7,430 nt of DNA from Actinomycetes bacterium (GCA_021823385.1 JAKAOC010000105.1:1-7430), one strand, 5' to 3'. Numbered from the stretch's first letter, positions 1-6,090 are shown. Program-made: numbers and translations. The notes: generated by a model from the letters alone, not told the origin.

Positions 1-127
1 GTACTCCCGACGAGGCCTACTTCGAGGCTATGGGCGATCAACCCCAGGTAGCATGACAACCAACCCCAACCACCTGCCCATTGCTTAACGTAGCGGTCAG
101 ATTGTCCAAGGGATGGGGTCCACCTCA
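1..127 (+). mobile_element. Right end of an IS3-family-like insertion sequence (partial)
   Basis: The window opens inside a transposase tail (stop at 54-56). About 60-70 bases later comes GGGGTCCACCTCA (115-127). Its reverse complement, TGAGGTGGACCCC, followed inward by a TTGGAC-like block, resembles an IS3-family terminal inverted repeat that begins with TG. I therefore place the outer tip near 127. The left end is outside the window, so neither the inverted-repeat pair nor a target duplication can be checked. The family call rests on the transposase tail and the look of the terminus. Confidence 0.42.
3..56 (+). CDS. C-terminal tail of IS3-family OrfB-like transposase (partial)
   Basis: Frame 3 reads TPDEAYFEAMGDQPQVA followed by TGA. 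A TP(A/D)E.YF tail shortly before the stop is characteristic of the extreme C-terminus of IS3-family DDE transposases (OrfB), after the integrase core. Only 17 residues are present, so no catalytic residue is visible and the family call is tentative. The gene enters from the left edge of the window. The terminus-like sequence ending near 127 supports the reading. Confidence 0.4.
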   Translation, partial: TPDEAYFEAMGDQPQVA

Positions 128-311
128 CACCAAGGCCGCCCGGAACTGGATCGGTAATGCCCTTGATGGCGCGAAGCGGAGCCAGATCATGTTCATTGAT
201 AGGGACGACATCCTCAATTTGTACGTCGTGGCCAACCTACCCCTCCCTGCTGGAGCGCTTCCGCCACCGGTCGACCCCTGGGGTGCGAGCAGCGACGAAC
301 AACCCTTTTAA
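128..311 (+). pseudogene. 5'-truncated C-terminal remnant of an unidentified protein, possibly restriction-nuclease-like
   Basis: After the IS3-like tip an open frame continues with about 60 protein-like residues: ARNWIGNALDGAKRSQIMF, then IDRDDILNLYVVANLPLPAG, then a Pro/acidic tail ending EQPF and TAA (309-311). The open frame extends back into the IS end, but its only start candidate there is a TTG at 81 inside IS DNA. The true 5' part was therefore probably lost by the insertion. The pattern of a helix ending in small residues, then a hydrophobic strand and IDRDDIL.L, resembles the last strand and helix of Mrr-like restriction-endonuclease folds, where a LIDG..L.. element closes the domain. 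This is a weak structural impression and no catalytic motif remains. The fragment is convergent with the nuclease-helicase operon, so it could be a remnant of another defence gene. Confidence 0.4.
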
Positions 312-313
312 CA

Positions 314-335
314 TGGCCGGCCTCGGGTCCGGCCA
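314..335. terminator. GC-rich inverted repeat between convergent genes (weak terminator candidate)
   Basis: TGGCCGG (314-320) and CCGGCCA (329-335) form a 7-bp stem with an 8-nt loop. It lies just past the + strand remnant's stop and 29 bases beyond the helicase stop on the minus strand. Neither strand has a clear U tract after the stem, so intrinsic termination is uncertain. Confidence 0.3.
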
Positions 336-364
336 ACCCGCCCGGCACCAGCCGTAGACGATGC

Positions 365-1993
365 TCAGCTCGTGGCGGACAACGCCGCGAGCGGGCGGAT
401 GAGAGAAGGAAGCGTCGAACCAAGGGTAAGCACTATCGTCTTCGTCCGCGCTCGAGTAAGCACAACGTAGAGAAGTTTCGAACCCAGCGGCATGGGCTCG
501 GCCTCGTTGCCGAAGTAATCGTTCCCGCGCAGCACGACGATCGTGGCGTCCGCCTCGCGACCCTTTGACTGATAGAGGCCCATGAGTTGGACGTCAGCCG
601 GGTCGTCGGTATCGCTATACGTCAGCAGCGAGACTTGCTGGTCCGTCAGGCGCGCCCTCAGGAAATCGAAGCCAGCTGATGGGAATGTCGCAGCACGGCA
701 GAGGCGCGGACCCAGCAAAGCACGGAGGATCACGGCGCTGCGCGCCCAGGCACGCCCGCCACGTGTCAAGCCAATTCCATCTGGCACCTGCGCAACGAGA
801 GCGAGGACCTCCGGGACGCTGGTCGCGGACACGAGGCCGGATTCGAGCCGGGTGAGGCGAGCACTCAACGTTGCTGGCGCGGCAACTTGACCGGCGATCA
901 TACGCGCGAGCTGGGGTGCGTCACGCCCACGCTCGGTACTCGTGACGAAGATGCCTAGACCTCGCCGAATCGCGGCCGTCGTCCCATCGCCTGCAGCGAA
1001 ACACAGCATCTCGAACTGGGCCTGGAGGGCACTGGTTACAGAGTCAGGCAGGCCGACGATCTCATGGGCGATGCCGACGCTGTTCAGGTGATCCGCTAGC
1101 GACGCGGTCGCGTCGACGTGGTGACTAAAGATGCCGACCGACCTGTGGCCGGCGTCGCGGAGTTCGATCACCAGAGCTGACACCAAAGGGCCTTCGGCGG
1201 ATAGATCGTGGGCATGTCGCACCTCCAACATGCCCGTGTCCAGTGCGGCCTTAACAGCGTCGTGGCCAAAGTTGCGTTGTCGGATCGCCGCCGCAGCAGC
1301 CGGAAGAATGTTGGTCGGATCGCGATGCGACACATCGGGGAGGCGAATCTCGCTGGCTCCCGGGAGCGCAAGTGCGGCCGCAACGCGCTCAGGACCTACA
1401 CCTACGACGCCTGGCAGATTGGCATAGATGCACTGGTTGAGGTCGCCAAGAAGCACGAGTCGGGCCTGCCCTCTAAGACGCATGATCAGTTCAAACTGGT
1501 CATGGCTCGTGTCCTGGAACTCGTCACTTACGATTACGGCCCAACGGCACTCCAAGTGCTCCCGTATGGCCGGAATGTCGAGCAGTTTGAGCGCCAGAGG
1601 AAGGAGTTCGTCGTACGTGATCCCACTGGGCGCTCCGAAGAGTTTGGCCTCGCTGGGGCTGATCAGCTTGGGGGCGGCTAGTCCAATGGCGCCGCCCCAC
1701 CTGCGGATGAGATGCCAGGCGAAAGCATGGAATGTGGTGATTTCGACGAAGTCGGTTTGGGGACCCAGGGTGCCGTTGGTCCGGTCGATGATCTGTCCGA
1801 CTGCGGCGCGAGAGAACGACAAAAAGAGCGCTCGCCTGGGTTGTGCCCCGGCTTCCAGCTGCTCGTCGAGGATCTTCCGAACCACAGCAGCCGCAACGGT
1901 GGTCTTGCCCGTTCCGGCTCCGCCCAACACCACCAGAACTGGCTCCTCGGCATCGAGGACTGGCTCCTGCCCCGGGCGAGCTTCAAACTTCAC
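365..1993 (-). CDS. UvrD/PcrA-type superfamily 1 DNA helicase (Gabija GajB-like)
   Basis: A 542-residue SF1A helicase with every core motif visible. These are a Q-motif-like start (RPGQEPVLD, 6-14), Walker A GGAGTGKT (24-31), motif Ia LFLSFSRAAVGQ (56-67), motif Ib TTFHAF (86-91), motif II DEFQDT (157-162), and motif III GDLNQCIY (183-190). They continue with a motif-IV-like segment with SHRDP (222-226), a motif V segment QSKGREAD (475-482), and motif VI LLYVVLTRART (507-517). It should be an ATP-driven 3'-5' DNA translocase or helicase. The length is close to GajB and shorter than housekeeping UvrD/PcrA (about 700 aa), consistent with reduced accessory domains. The start is GTG at 1993, which overlaps the upstream nuclease stop by 4 nt (GTGA). 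There is no clear Shine-Dalgarno sequence, so translational coupling is likely. Family identity is strong; the defence role is inferred from its partner. Confidence 0.9.
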   Translation of the reverse strand: MKFEARPGQEPVLDAEEPVLVVLGGAGTGKTTVAAAVVRKILDEQLEAGAQPRRALFLSFSRAAVGQIIDRTNGTLGPQTDFVEITTFHAFAWHLIRRWGGAIGLAAPKLISPSEAKLFGAPSGITYDELLPLALKLLDIPAIREHLECRWAVIVSDEFQDTSHDQFELIMRLRGQARLVLLGDLNQCIYANLPGVVGVGPERVAAALALPGASEIRLPDVSHRDPTNILPAAAAAIRQRNFGHDAVKAALDTGMLEVRHAHDLSAEGPLVSALVIELRDAGHRSVGIFSHHVDATASLADHLNSVGIAHEIVGLPDSVTSALQAQFEMLCFAAGDGTTAAIRRGLGIFVTSTERGRDAPQLARMIAGQVAAPATLSARLTRLESGLVSATSVPEVLALVAQVPDGIGLTRGGRAWARSAVILRALLGPRLCRAATFPSAGFDFLRARLTDQQVSLLTYSDTDDPADVQLMGLYQSKGREADATIVVLRGNDYFGNEAEPMPLGSKLLYVVLTRARTKTIVLTLGSTLPSLIRPLAALSATS

Positions 1994-3735
1994 GGGGCAT
2001 CCAGGGTGATGAGAGGTTCCGCGGGCGCGTCTGCCTTAATTTGCCTAAGTACAGCCGCCGCCAGAGGAGGTGTGGTACCTGCAGGAAGGGCATCGATGAA
2101 CAGGCGATGCAGGCCACCCTTTTGCTTGAGCGCCCAGACACACTTCTCCGCTAACTCGCTTTCGTCGATCGAATCGACATCCAGCTTGAGGTCGTGTTCT
2201 TCGTTGATGTTCTCTAGCGCCGCCCGAAGCTCAGCCATTGCCAGACCGTCCACGATCGCTCGCTCGACTGCGGCACGTTCGGGAAGACGGACCACCATCT
2301 CAGCAATTTCGCCAAGTTCGTCGATAAGTCCCTGATCCGTTCCTGGCTTGTCGTGATCGAGGACGATACGGACGGCGATTCCCAAGTCCGCTGCAAGCTT
2401 GGCGATCTTGGGTAGTTCCTGTTTGCCGCCCTCACCCCCTCCAGCTGAGGCTGCAACAAGGCGCATGCCGAAGGCGGACAACGGTGCCTCGCTCTCATCG
2501 CGGAATTGCCGCCGTAACACCGTGGTGTACGTCTCCATATCGTGCGGACCTTCGAGGAGCACGACGGTCCGTGCCGACATCGCCGGTCCGAGAAGCGTGA
2601 AGAGGTGACGGCGCCGAACCCTCTCCTTGCGATCTGGGGTCTCACTGAGTTGGAACGCTTTCCGACTGCCCGTGCTACGAGTTAGTCGCAGAAGCTCAGT
2701 CGCCTCGAACGCTCGAAACACCTCCGGCTGGCGGCTTGTCAGCCAGAGTTGACCTGCTCGTAGGCGCAAGCGGGCCGCAAGGTACTCGCCGGAAGCCGCG
2801 TCGAGATGATCACCGAAGTCGTCCGCGATGACGATTGCATCGCCTGCTTGAGCCGCAGCCGAGGCTTCCGCAGCAGCCAAGATTGCCGTCGTCGTCGAAC
2901 CGTGAGCGGACAGAGGTAGCGCTCCGGCCGTGTCAAGGTTGAGCGTCGGTTGGACGGCTCGCAGCAGGGCCGCCAGCGAACCATCCTCAGCGGTGAAACC
3001 AATCGCTTCCGTGGGGTCAGAGGGATTCAACTCGAGGAGGCGGCCCGCGCCGTGATTTATGACGAGTTTGAGCGCCGCACGCACCTCTGCGCTCTCGGCG
3101 AGCGTCTTCGTCGCATCGGAGATACTCTCGGCGAATTCCTGCAATGTCCCGCTGAAGGCACCGGGATCGGGGTCGTTGGCCAGGCGACGTAGCACCCCCT
3201 CAGCGCGCAGCTGTAACGGTTGGTTGCGGTCGAGGACGAAGGCGCGAAGAAGCTCGCGTTCAGAGCGGGGGGCGCGAGCGCCGGACTTCGGGTACTCGAT
3301 CCAGTGTTGTAACTGTTCTTCGTCCGGGTTGTACTGGAGGCAATAGCGCAGCCGAATGCCTAGCTCGGCGTCGTCGTTCTCATCTTCATCCGCAAGCTCT
3401 CCTGTCGTCGGGCTGAGCAGTTCGAGCCGATCCTGCAATACCTGCTCAGTCTCATCGGAAAGGCCAAGGAGCGAGATCTCAATCGACGTCAGAGGTGTCG
3501 ACATCTCGTCCTTCTCGTCCCCATCGGGCGATGGCGGCTCCGGGAGCGGCCGGTGAACGTCCCATTCGCTCGCCCGAAACGCCATGTTTCTTGGTTCCAG
3601 AACGCGGCGCAAGGCATCGATGAGGTCTGACCTGCCAGCCCGCGGCTCGCCGACGACTACAACGTGTCCGTGCGGGACCAGCACGAACGACTCGAAACCT
3701 CTGAATCGTATTATCTCAACTCGCGCGATCCGCAT
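1990..3735 (-). CDS. OLD-family ATPase/TOPRIM endonuclease (Gabija GajA-like)
   Basis: A 581-residue protein. The N-terminus (MRIARVEIIRFRGFESF) is the typical first strand of RecF/SMC-like ATPases. A P-loop-like GEPRAGRS (29-36) follows. Further on are a signature-like LSAHGSTTT (275-283), a Walker-B-like IVIADDFGDHLD (301-312) and a D/H-loop region LTSRQPEVF (332-340). The C-terminal third is a TOPRIM domain: VVLLEGPHDMETY (391-403, with E395 and D399) and VRIVLDHDKPG (455-465, with D460 and D462). These acidic residues are the metal ligands for cleavage in OLD nucleases. The size matches GajA (about 580 aa), and a UvrD-like helicase follows directly, the hallmark of class 2 OLD/Gabija. ATG at 3735 has an upstream GGAG (3745-3742) with 6-nt spacing. 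Oddities are Arg for the P-loop Lys (R35), Asp instead of Glu after the Walker B Asp (D306), and Arg where the H-loop His is expected. A stand-alone OLD repair nuclease is the alternative; the gene pair argues against it. Confidence 0.85.
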   Translation of the reverse strand: MRIARVEIIRFRGFESFVLVPHGHVVVVGEPRAGRSDLIDALRRVLEPRNMAFRASEWDVHRPLPEPPSPDGDEKDEMSTPLTSIEISLLGLSDETEQVLQDRLELLSPTTGELADEDENDDAELGIRLRYCLQYNPDEEQLQHWIEYPKSGARAPRSERELLRAFVLDRNQPLQLRAEGVLRRLANDPDPGAFSGTLQEFAESISDATKTLAESAEVRAALKLVINHGAGRLLELNPSDPTEAIGFTAEDGSLAALLRAVQPTLNLDTAGALPLSAHGSTTTAILAAAEASAAAQAGDAIVIADDFGDHLDAASGEYLAARLRLRAGQLWLTSRQPEVFRAFEATELLRLTRSTGSRKAFQLSETPDRKERVRRRHLFTLLGPAMSARTVVLLEGPHDMETYTTVLRRQFRDESEAPLSAFGMRLVAASAGGGEGGKQELPKIAKLAADLGIAVRIVLDHDKPGTDQGLIDELGEIAEMVVRLPERAAVERAIVDGLAMAELRAALENINEEHDLKLDVDSIDESELAEKCVWALKQKGGLHRLFIDALPAGTTPPLAAAVLRQIKADAPAEPLITLDAP

Positions 3736-3879
3736 GATGAACTCCGTCTAGCGTCCCACCGGCGCCGCTTCGCGCGCCCCCTTACAGACGCCCCGTGCGA
3801 CCGCAACTGTAGTCCACCATTCCCCTAATCACGACACGCAATGATTCGGCCTATGACGGTCCTATAGATGTCAAGTCCC
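3736..3879 (-). promoter_or_regulatory. Upstream region of the nuclease-helicase operon, with a candidate -35 and a Shine-Dalgarno site
   Basis: This 144-base gap lies between the operon start and the IS110 remnant. On the minus strand, GGAG (3745-3742) sits 6 nt before the ATG. Near the other end is a consensus -35 hexamer TTGACA (3874-3869) pointing toward the operon. No good -10 lies 16-18 nt after it, since the sequence at that spacing is GC-rich. TTGACATCTATAGG also looks like DNA just downstream of IS110-type genes, so the hexamer may belong to the IS end. The operon promoter should lie here but cannot be fixed by eye. Confidence 0.3.
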
Positions 3880-4083
3880 TTATCTGCCGAGGTCGTTGAC
3901 CAGGTCGTGAAACACCTCACGGGCGATGAATCGCTTCAGGCATCGAATGACGTCCTTCTTCGACAGGCCCTCTGCTTGGCGACGGGTCATGTAGTCGATA
4001 GTTCTCTGGTCGTGGCGAAGGCGACACACGGCGATGAGGTGCAGAGTTCTGTTGGCTTGACGATCCCCATCTACGGAAAGACG
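3880..4083 (-). pseudogene. C-terminal fragment of an IS110-family transposase
   Basis: On the minus strand, about 67 residues run from RLSVDGDRQANRTLHLIAV through TRRQAEGLSKKDVIRCLKRF and IAREVFHDLVNDLGR to a stop at 3880-3882. The signatures GGNRQ.NRALH.IA and (A)EGKSKK..IRCLKR..(A)REV are the conserved C-terminal part of IS110-family transposases, the Transposase_20 region that contains the recombinase active-site serine. The similarity stops abruptly upstream of RLSV, near 4083. Beyond that point the opposite strand encodes an IS21 IstA tail, so at least 80% of the transposase is missing. An open + strand frame through 3868-4086 is antisense to this match and has no support of its own. 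Confidence 0.75.
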
Positions 4084-4086
4084 GCC

Positions 4087-4269
4087 ATGGTTGCCGCCCT
4101 GGGAAGGGCGATCGCCTTCTCCCGCTACCGCGCCGCCGATGTGCGTTCCATAATCATGGCCGGTGTCGGGGCGCACGAGCCGGTGACACCGGGTGCGCCC
4201 ATACCCATGGAGGTGCCACCGGTGCCGCTTAGGCCCTTGTCCGCCTACGCCATGGGGGAGAGCCGATGA
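4087..4269 (+). pseudogene. istA: C-terminal fragment of IS21-family transposase IstA (element 1)
   Basis: The in-frame residues MVAALGRAIAFSRYRAADVR, then a Gly/Pro-rich linker, then VPPVPLRPLSAYAMGESR and stop match the tail of actinobacterial-type IstA proteins. In those, a helical repeat is followed by a P.V..RPLS.Y motif before the stop. The frame remains open back to an ATG at 3868, but that upstream part is antisense to the IS110 remnant, so the 133-codon ORF is a chimera created by a junction near 4080. The stop overlaps the next start as ATGA (4266-4269), the standard istA-istB arrangement. The HTH and DDE catalytic core are absent, so the fragment is non-functional. Confidence 0.6.
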
Positions 4270-4591
4270 GCGCCGCCCCGCCGCCGCTTCGTCCCGACCT
4301 GGAGGCGGGTCCCAGGAGACTGAAACTGGCCGAGATGCGCAGGATCGCACCCGATCTGCTCGTAACCGCCAAGACCCAGCGCTGGGCGCCCGAGGAGCTG
4401 ATCAGCGTGCTGATCGAGGCGGAGATAGCGGCCCGGGACGCCTCCAACGCCCGCACCAGGATGAAGCTGGCCGGCTTCCCGGTCACCAAGACCCTGGCGG
4501 GCTTCAACCTCGCAGAGTCCTCCTTGAAGCCCGCCTAGCCTCCGGGCGCCGCCAGCGCCGAGTGGAGGGCTCGCCGGTGCCGCTTCGTCCC
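4209..4591 (+). repeat. Imperfect direct repeat of about 28 bp flanking istB'
   Basis: GGAGG-N5-CCGGTGCCGCTT-NGNCCC occurs at 4209-4236, in the istA' tail, and at 4564-4591, over the integrase ribosome-binding site and first codons. The core CCGGTGCCGCTT is identical, the spacing is identical, and both copies encode VPLRP in frame. A shorter related stretch, CCGCTTCGTCCCG, lies at 4284-4296 in the istB' start and again at 4580-4592. The copies are 355 bp apart and bracket the istB fragment. Confidence 0.5.
4266..4538 (+). pseudogene. istB: N-terminal fragment of IS21 helper ATPase IstB (element 1)
   Basis: These 90 codons contain the helical N-terminal domain of IstB: LKLAEMRRIAPDLLVTAKTQ, a leucine/acidic helix, AARDASNARTRMKLAGFP, then KTLAGFNLAESSLKPA and stop. 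In complete IstB (about 250 aa) the last segment leads into the AAA+ domain with a GP.G.GKSH Walker A. Here it terminates just before that domain, so the ATPase is gone. The ATG at 4266 has GGGGAG at 4255-4260 (5-nt gap) and overlaps the istA' stop by 4 nt. The break near 4538 is where the integrase-associated sequence begins. The residues differ clearly from the istB at 5473-6090, so two distinct IS21-type elements are represented. Confidence 0.75.
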
Positions 4592-5434
4592 GCGGTGGCG
4601 GCCTTCGCCGACCAGTTGGTGCGCTCCCGCGAGCGGGCCCGCCGGGCTGGCACCCTGGAGAGAACAGACTCCACCATCGAGGGCAGCATCGCCGTCGTGC
4701 GGGACCTGGCCCAATTCCTCGTCTCGGAGCGCCACAAGTCCGACTGGTCGGCCGTGGACGTCTCCGATGTCGAGGCCTTCCTCAAACGCCAGCCCCGCAA
4801 CCGGCACCGGCGCCTGAGCGCGTTGCGCCAGTTCTTCGCCTGGGCCCGCAAGTCCAAGATCCTGCTGACCGACCCCACCCGGTCCCTCCCGCCGGTCCGG
4901 TCCCGGGTGCTGGCCGGAGACACCTTGACCGTCGGCGAACAGCGACGCGTTTTCCGGCGCTGGACTACTGACCTTGATGACGTGCACCCGCATGAGGCCT
5001 TCGTCGGGATCCTGGCGCTCCTCCACGCCGCGTCCAGCTCAGAGCTGCGCCGGCTTCGGGTAGGCGACATCGATGTGCGACACCGTACCATGCGTCTCGG
5101 TGAGCGGCCACACCCTGTTCCGTTGGACCCGGCCAGCATTTCCGCCTTGACGCGCTGCCTTCGACATCGAGAGTCGCTTGGCACCCTGAACCCCCATCTG
5201 ATCGTCACCAAGGTGACCAAGCCACGCCAGACACCGGCGTCGACGGCCTACATGTCCCACATTCTCGATCCGGCCCGGACTTCCATCAAACGGCTCCGTG
5301 CCACCCGCATTCTGGACATGATCGTCACCCTCGATCCCAAGATTGTCGCCGAGGTTCTCGGGATGAACGCCGGAGGTCTGGTCGCCTACCTGGCTGACAG
5401 TGTCGATGCTGGACGCCTCGCCGACCGAACGTGA
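4577..5434 (+). CDS. Tyrosine-recombinase-fold site-specific integrase with degenerate catalytic residues
   Basis: A 285-residue protein starting at GTG 4577, chosen because GGAGGG (4564-4569) lies 7 nt upstream. A GTG at 4562 is the alternative. An N-terminal SAM-like core-binding domain (about 1-105; the segment LSALRQFFAWARKSKIL is typical) precedes the catalytic domain. The segment LLHAASSSELRRLRVGDID (about 148-166) aligns with the box I motif TGLR.SEL..L...DI, but Arg is replaced by Ser (about S153). KRLRATRILDMI (238-249) aligns with HxLR: the His is Lys and R241 is retained. VAEVLGM aligns with the LGH motif, with Met for His (M263). VAYLADSVD retains the nucleophile Tyr (Y271). I have the impression that an actinobacterial integrase family shares this pattern, which would make it a family trait rather than decay. 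That impression is unverified. It could still cut DNA, or serve as a DNA-binding or accessory protein. Upstream and downstream are broken istB genes. Confidence 0.75.
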   Translation: MPLRPAVAAFADQLVRSRERARRAGTLERTDSTIEGSIAVVRDLAQFLVSERHKSDWSAVDVSDVEAFLKRQPRNRHRRLSALRQFFAWARKSKILLTDPTRSLPPVRSRVLAGDTLTVGEQRRVFRRWTTDLDDVHPHEAFVGILALLHAASSSELRRLRVGDIDVRHRTMRLGERPHPVPLDPASISALTRCLRHRESLGTLNPHLIVTKVTKPRQTPASTAYMSHILDPARTSIKRLRATRILDMIVTLDPKIVAEVLGMNAGGLVAYLADSVDAGRLADRT

Positions 5435-5464
5435 GCGAACACGTGTCGATTCCGGCGCTGCCTT

Positions 5465-5494
5465 GCACACGTTCAGCTGAACGTGTGCGCTTTT
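5465..5494 (+). terminator. Perfect 24-bp palindrome plus T run: intrinsic terminator for the integrase, or a recombination site
   Basis: Positions 5465-5488 form an uninterrupted palindrome with half-site GCACACGTTCAG. As RNA it gives a 10-bp stem with an AGCT loop, followed at once by GCTTTT (5489-5494). It begins 31 bases after the integrase stop, which suits rho-independent termination on the + strand; no T run follows on the minus strand. It overlaps the last codons of the truncated istB and abuts the breakpoint near 5497, so a role as a boundary or crossover site is also possible. Confidence 0.6.
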
Positions 5495-6090
5495 GTGAAG
5501 CTCTTGTTGGAGGAGCAAATAATGGAGCCGGTCTCGTAGCGCTCCGATACGACCTCGAAAAAGGTGCTCCCGGCGCGGCCGTCCAATGGGCGATAGCCGA
5601 TCTCGTCGATGACGAGGACCTTGGGTCCGAGGTACTTGCGCACCTTGGCGGGGGTGGGGACTCCGGTGAGATCGGCGGCCATCTTGGCCATGGTGGTGAA
5701 ATAGACGCTGTGTCCCCCGGCGATCGCCTCCAGGCACAGCGCCACCGCCAGGTGCGTCTTTCCGACTCCGGGAGGCCCGAGGAAGCAAATATTGGTGGCC
5801 GCAGAGACGAAGCCCAGATGGGAGAGCTCGGTCACAGTCTTTTTGTCCACCCCCTTGGCGAAGGCGAAGTCGAAGTCGCCAAGCCCCTTGTGATGGGGCA
5901 GGGCGGCCATCTTTAGGCGGGTGTCGTAGGAGCGCTGGCGGCGGGCGTCGGTCTCATGGGAGAGCAGTCCGGAGAGGAACTCGAGATAGCTCTCCTCCTT
6001 GGCCATGGCCGCCTCTATGGCGGCCTCCAGCCGGGCCGAGGCCTGGCTGAGGCCAAGTTCTGCGAGCAGGGCGGCGGTCAGCTCAACCAT
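5473..6090 (-). pseudogene. istB: IS21 helper ATPase IstB, 3'-truncated (element 2)
   Basis: A 205-codon frame encodes an AAA+ helper ATPase. It has an N-terminal helical domain containing RRQRSYDTRLKMAALPHHKG and DFDFAFAKGVDKKTV, Walker A GPPGVGKT (105-112), Walker B VLVIDEIGY (158-166), and the sensor segment SSNKSF (193-198). Normal IstB continues for roughly 50 more residues, including the (I)LDRLLHH.. segment. Here similarity ends after NKSF near 5497 and TKAHTFS plus a stop are read from foreign DNA, including the palindrome. ATG at 6090 has GAGGAG at 6103-6098 (7-nt gap) and overlaps the istA stop by 8 nt. The open frame extends upstream to 6246, but the Shine-Dalgarno site and the istA overlap favour 6090. 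Loss of the C-terminal helices probably inactivates target-immunity or transposition help. Confidence 0.85.

Noticed and set aside
81..127. Reading the + strand remnant as a complete small gene starting at TTG 81
   Set aside because: The first 16 codons lie in IS terminal DNA, TTG has no clear Shine-Dalgarno site, and the protein-like sequence starts only after 127. A truncated gene explains it better.
1208..2335. Several long + strand open frames across the nuclease-helicase operon
   Set aside because: They are high-GC antisense shadows with low-complexity Ser/Arg/Ala composition and no motifs. The minus frames carry all recognisable domains.
3868..4086. N-terminal part of a novel 133-residue protein before istB'
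   Set aside because: The complement encodes a clear IS110 transposase C-terminus with a stop at 3880, so this half is antisense shadow.
4193..4576. Integrase frame extended upstream to 4193 (413 residues)
   Set aside because: The extension overlaps istA' and istB' out of frame and is an Arg/Pro/Gly-rich shadow. GTG 4577 has a well-placed GGAGGG.
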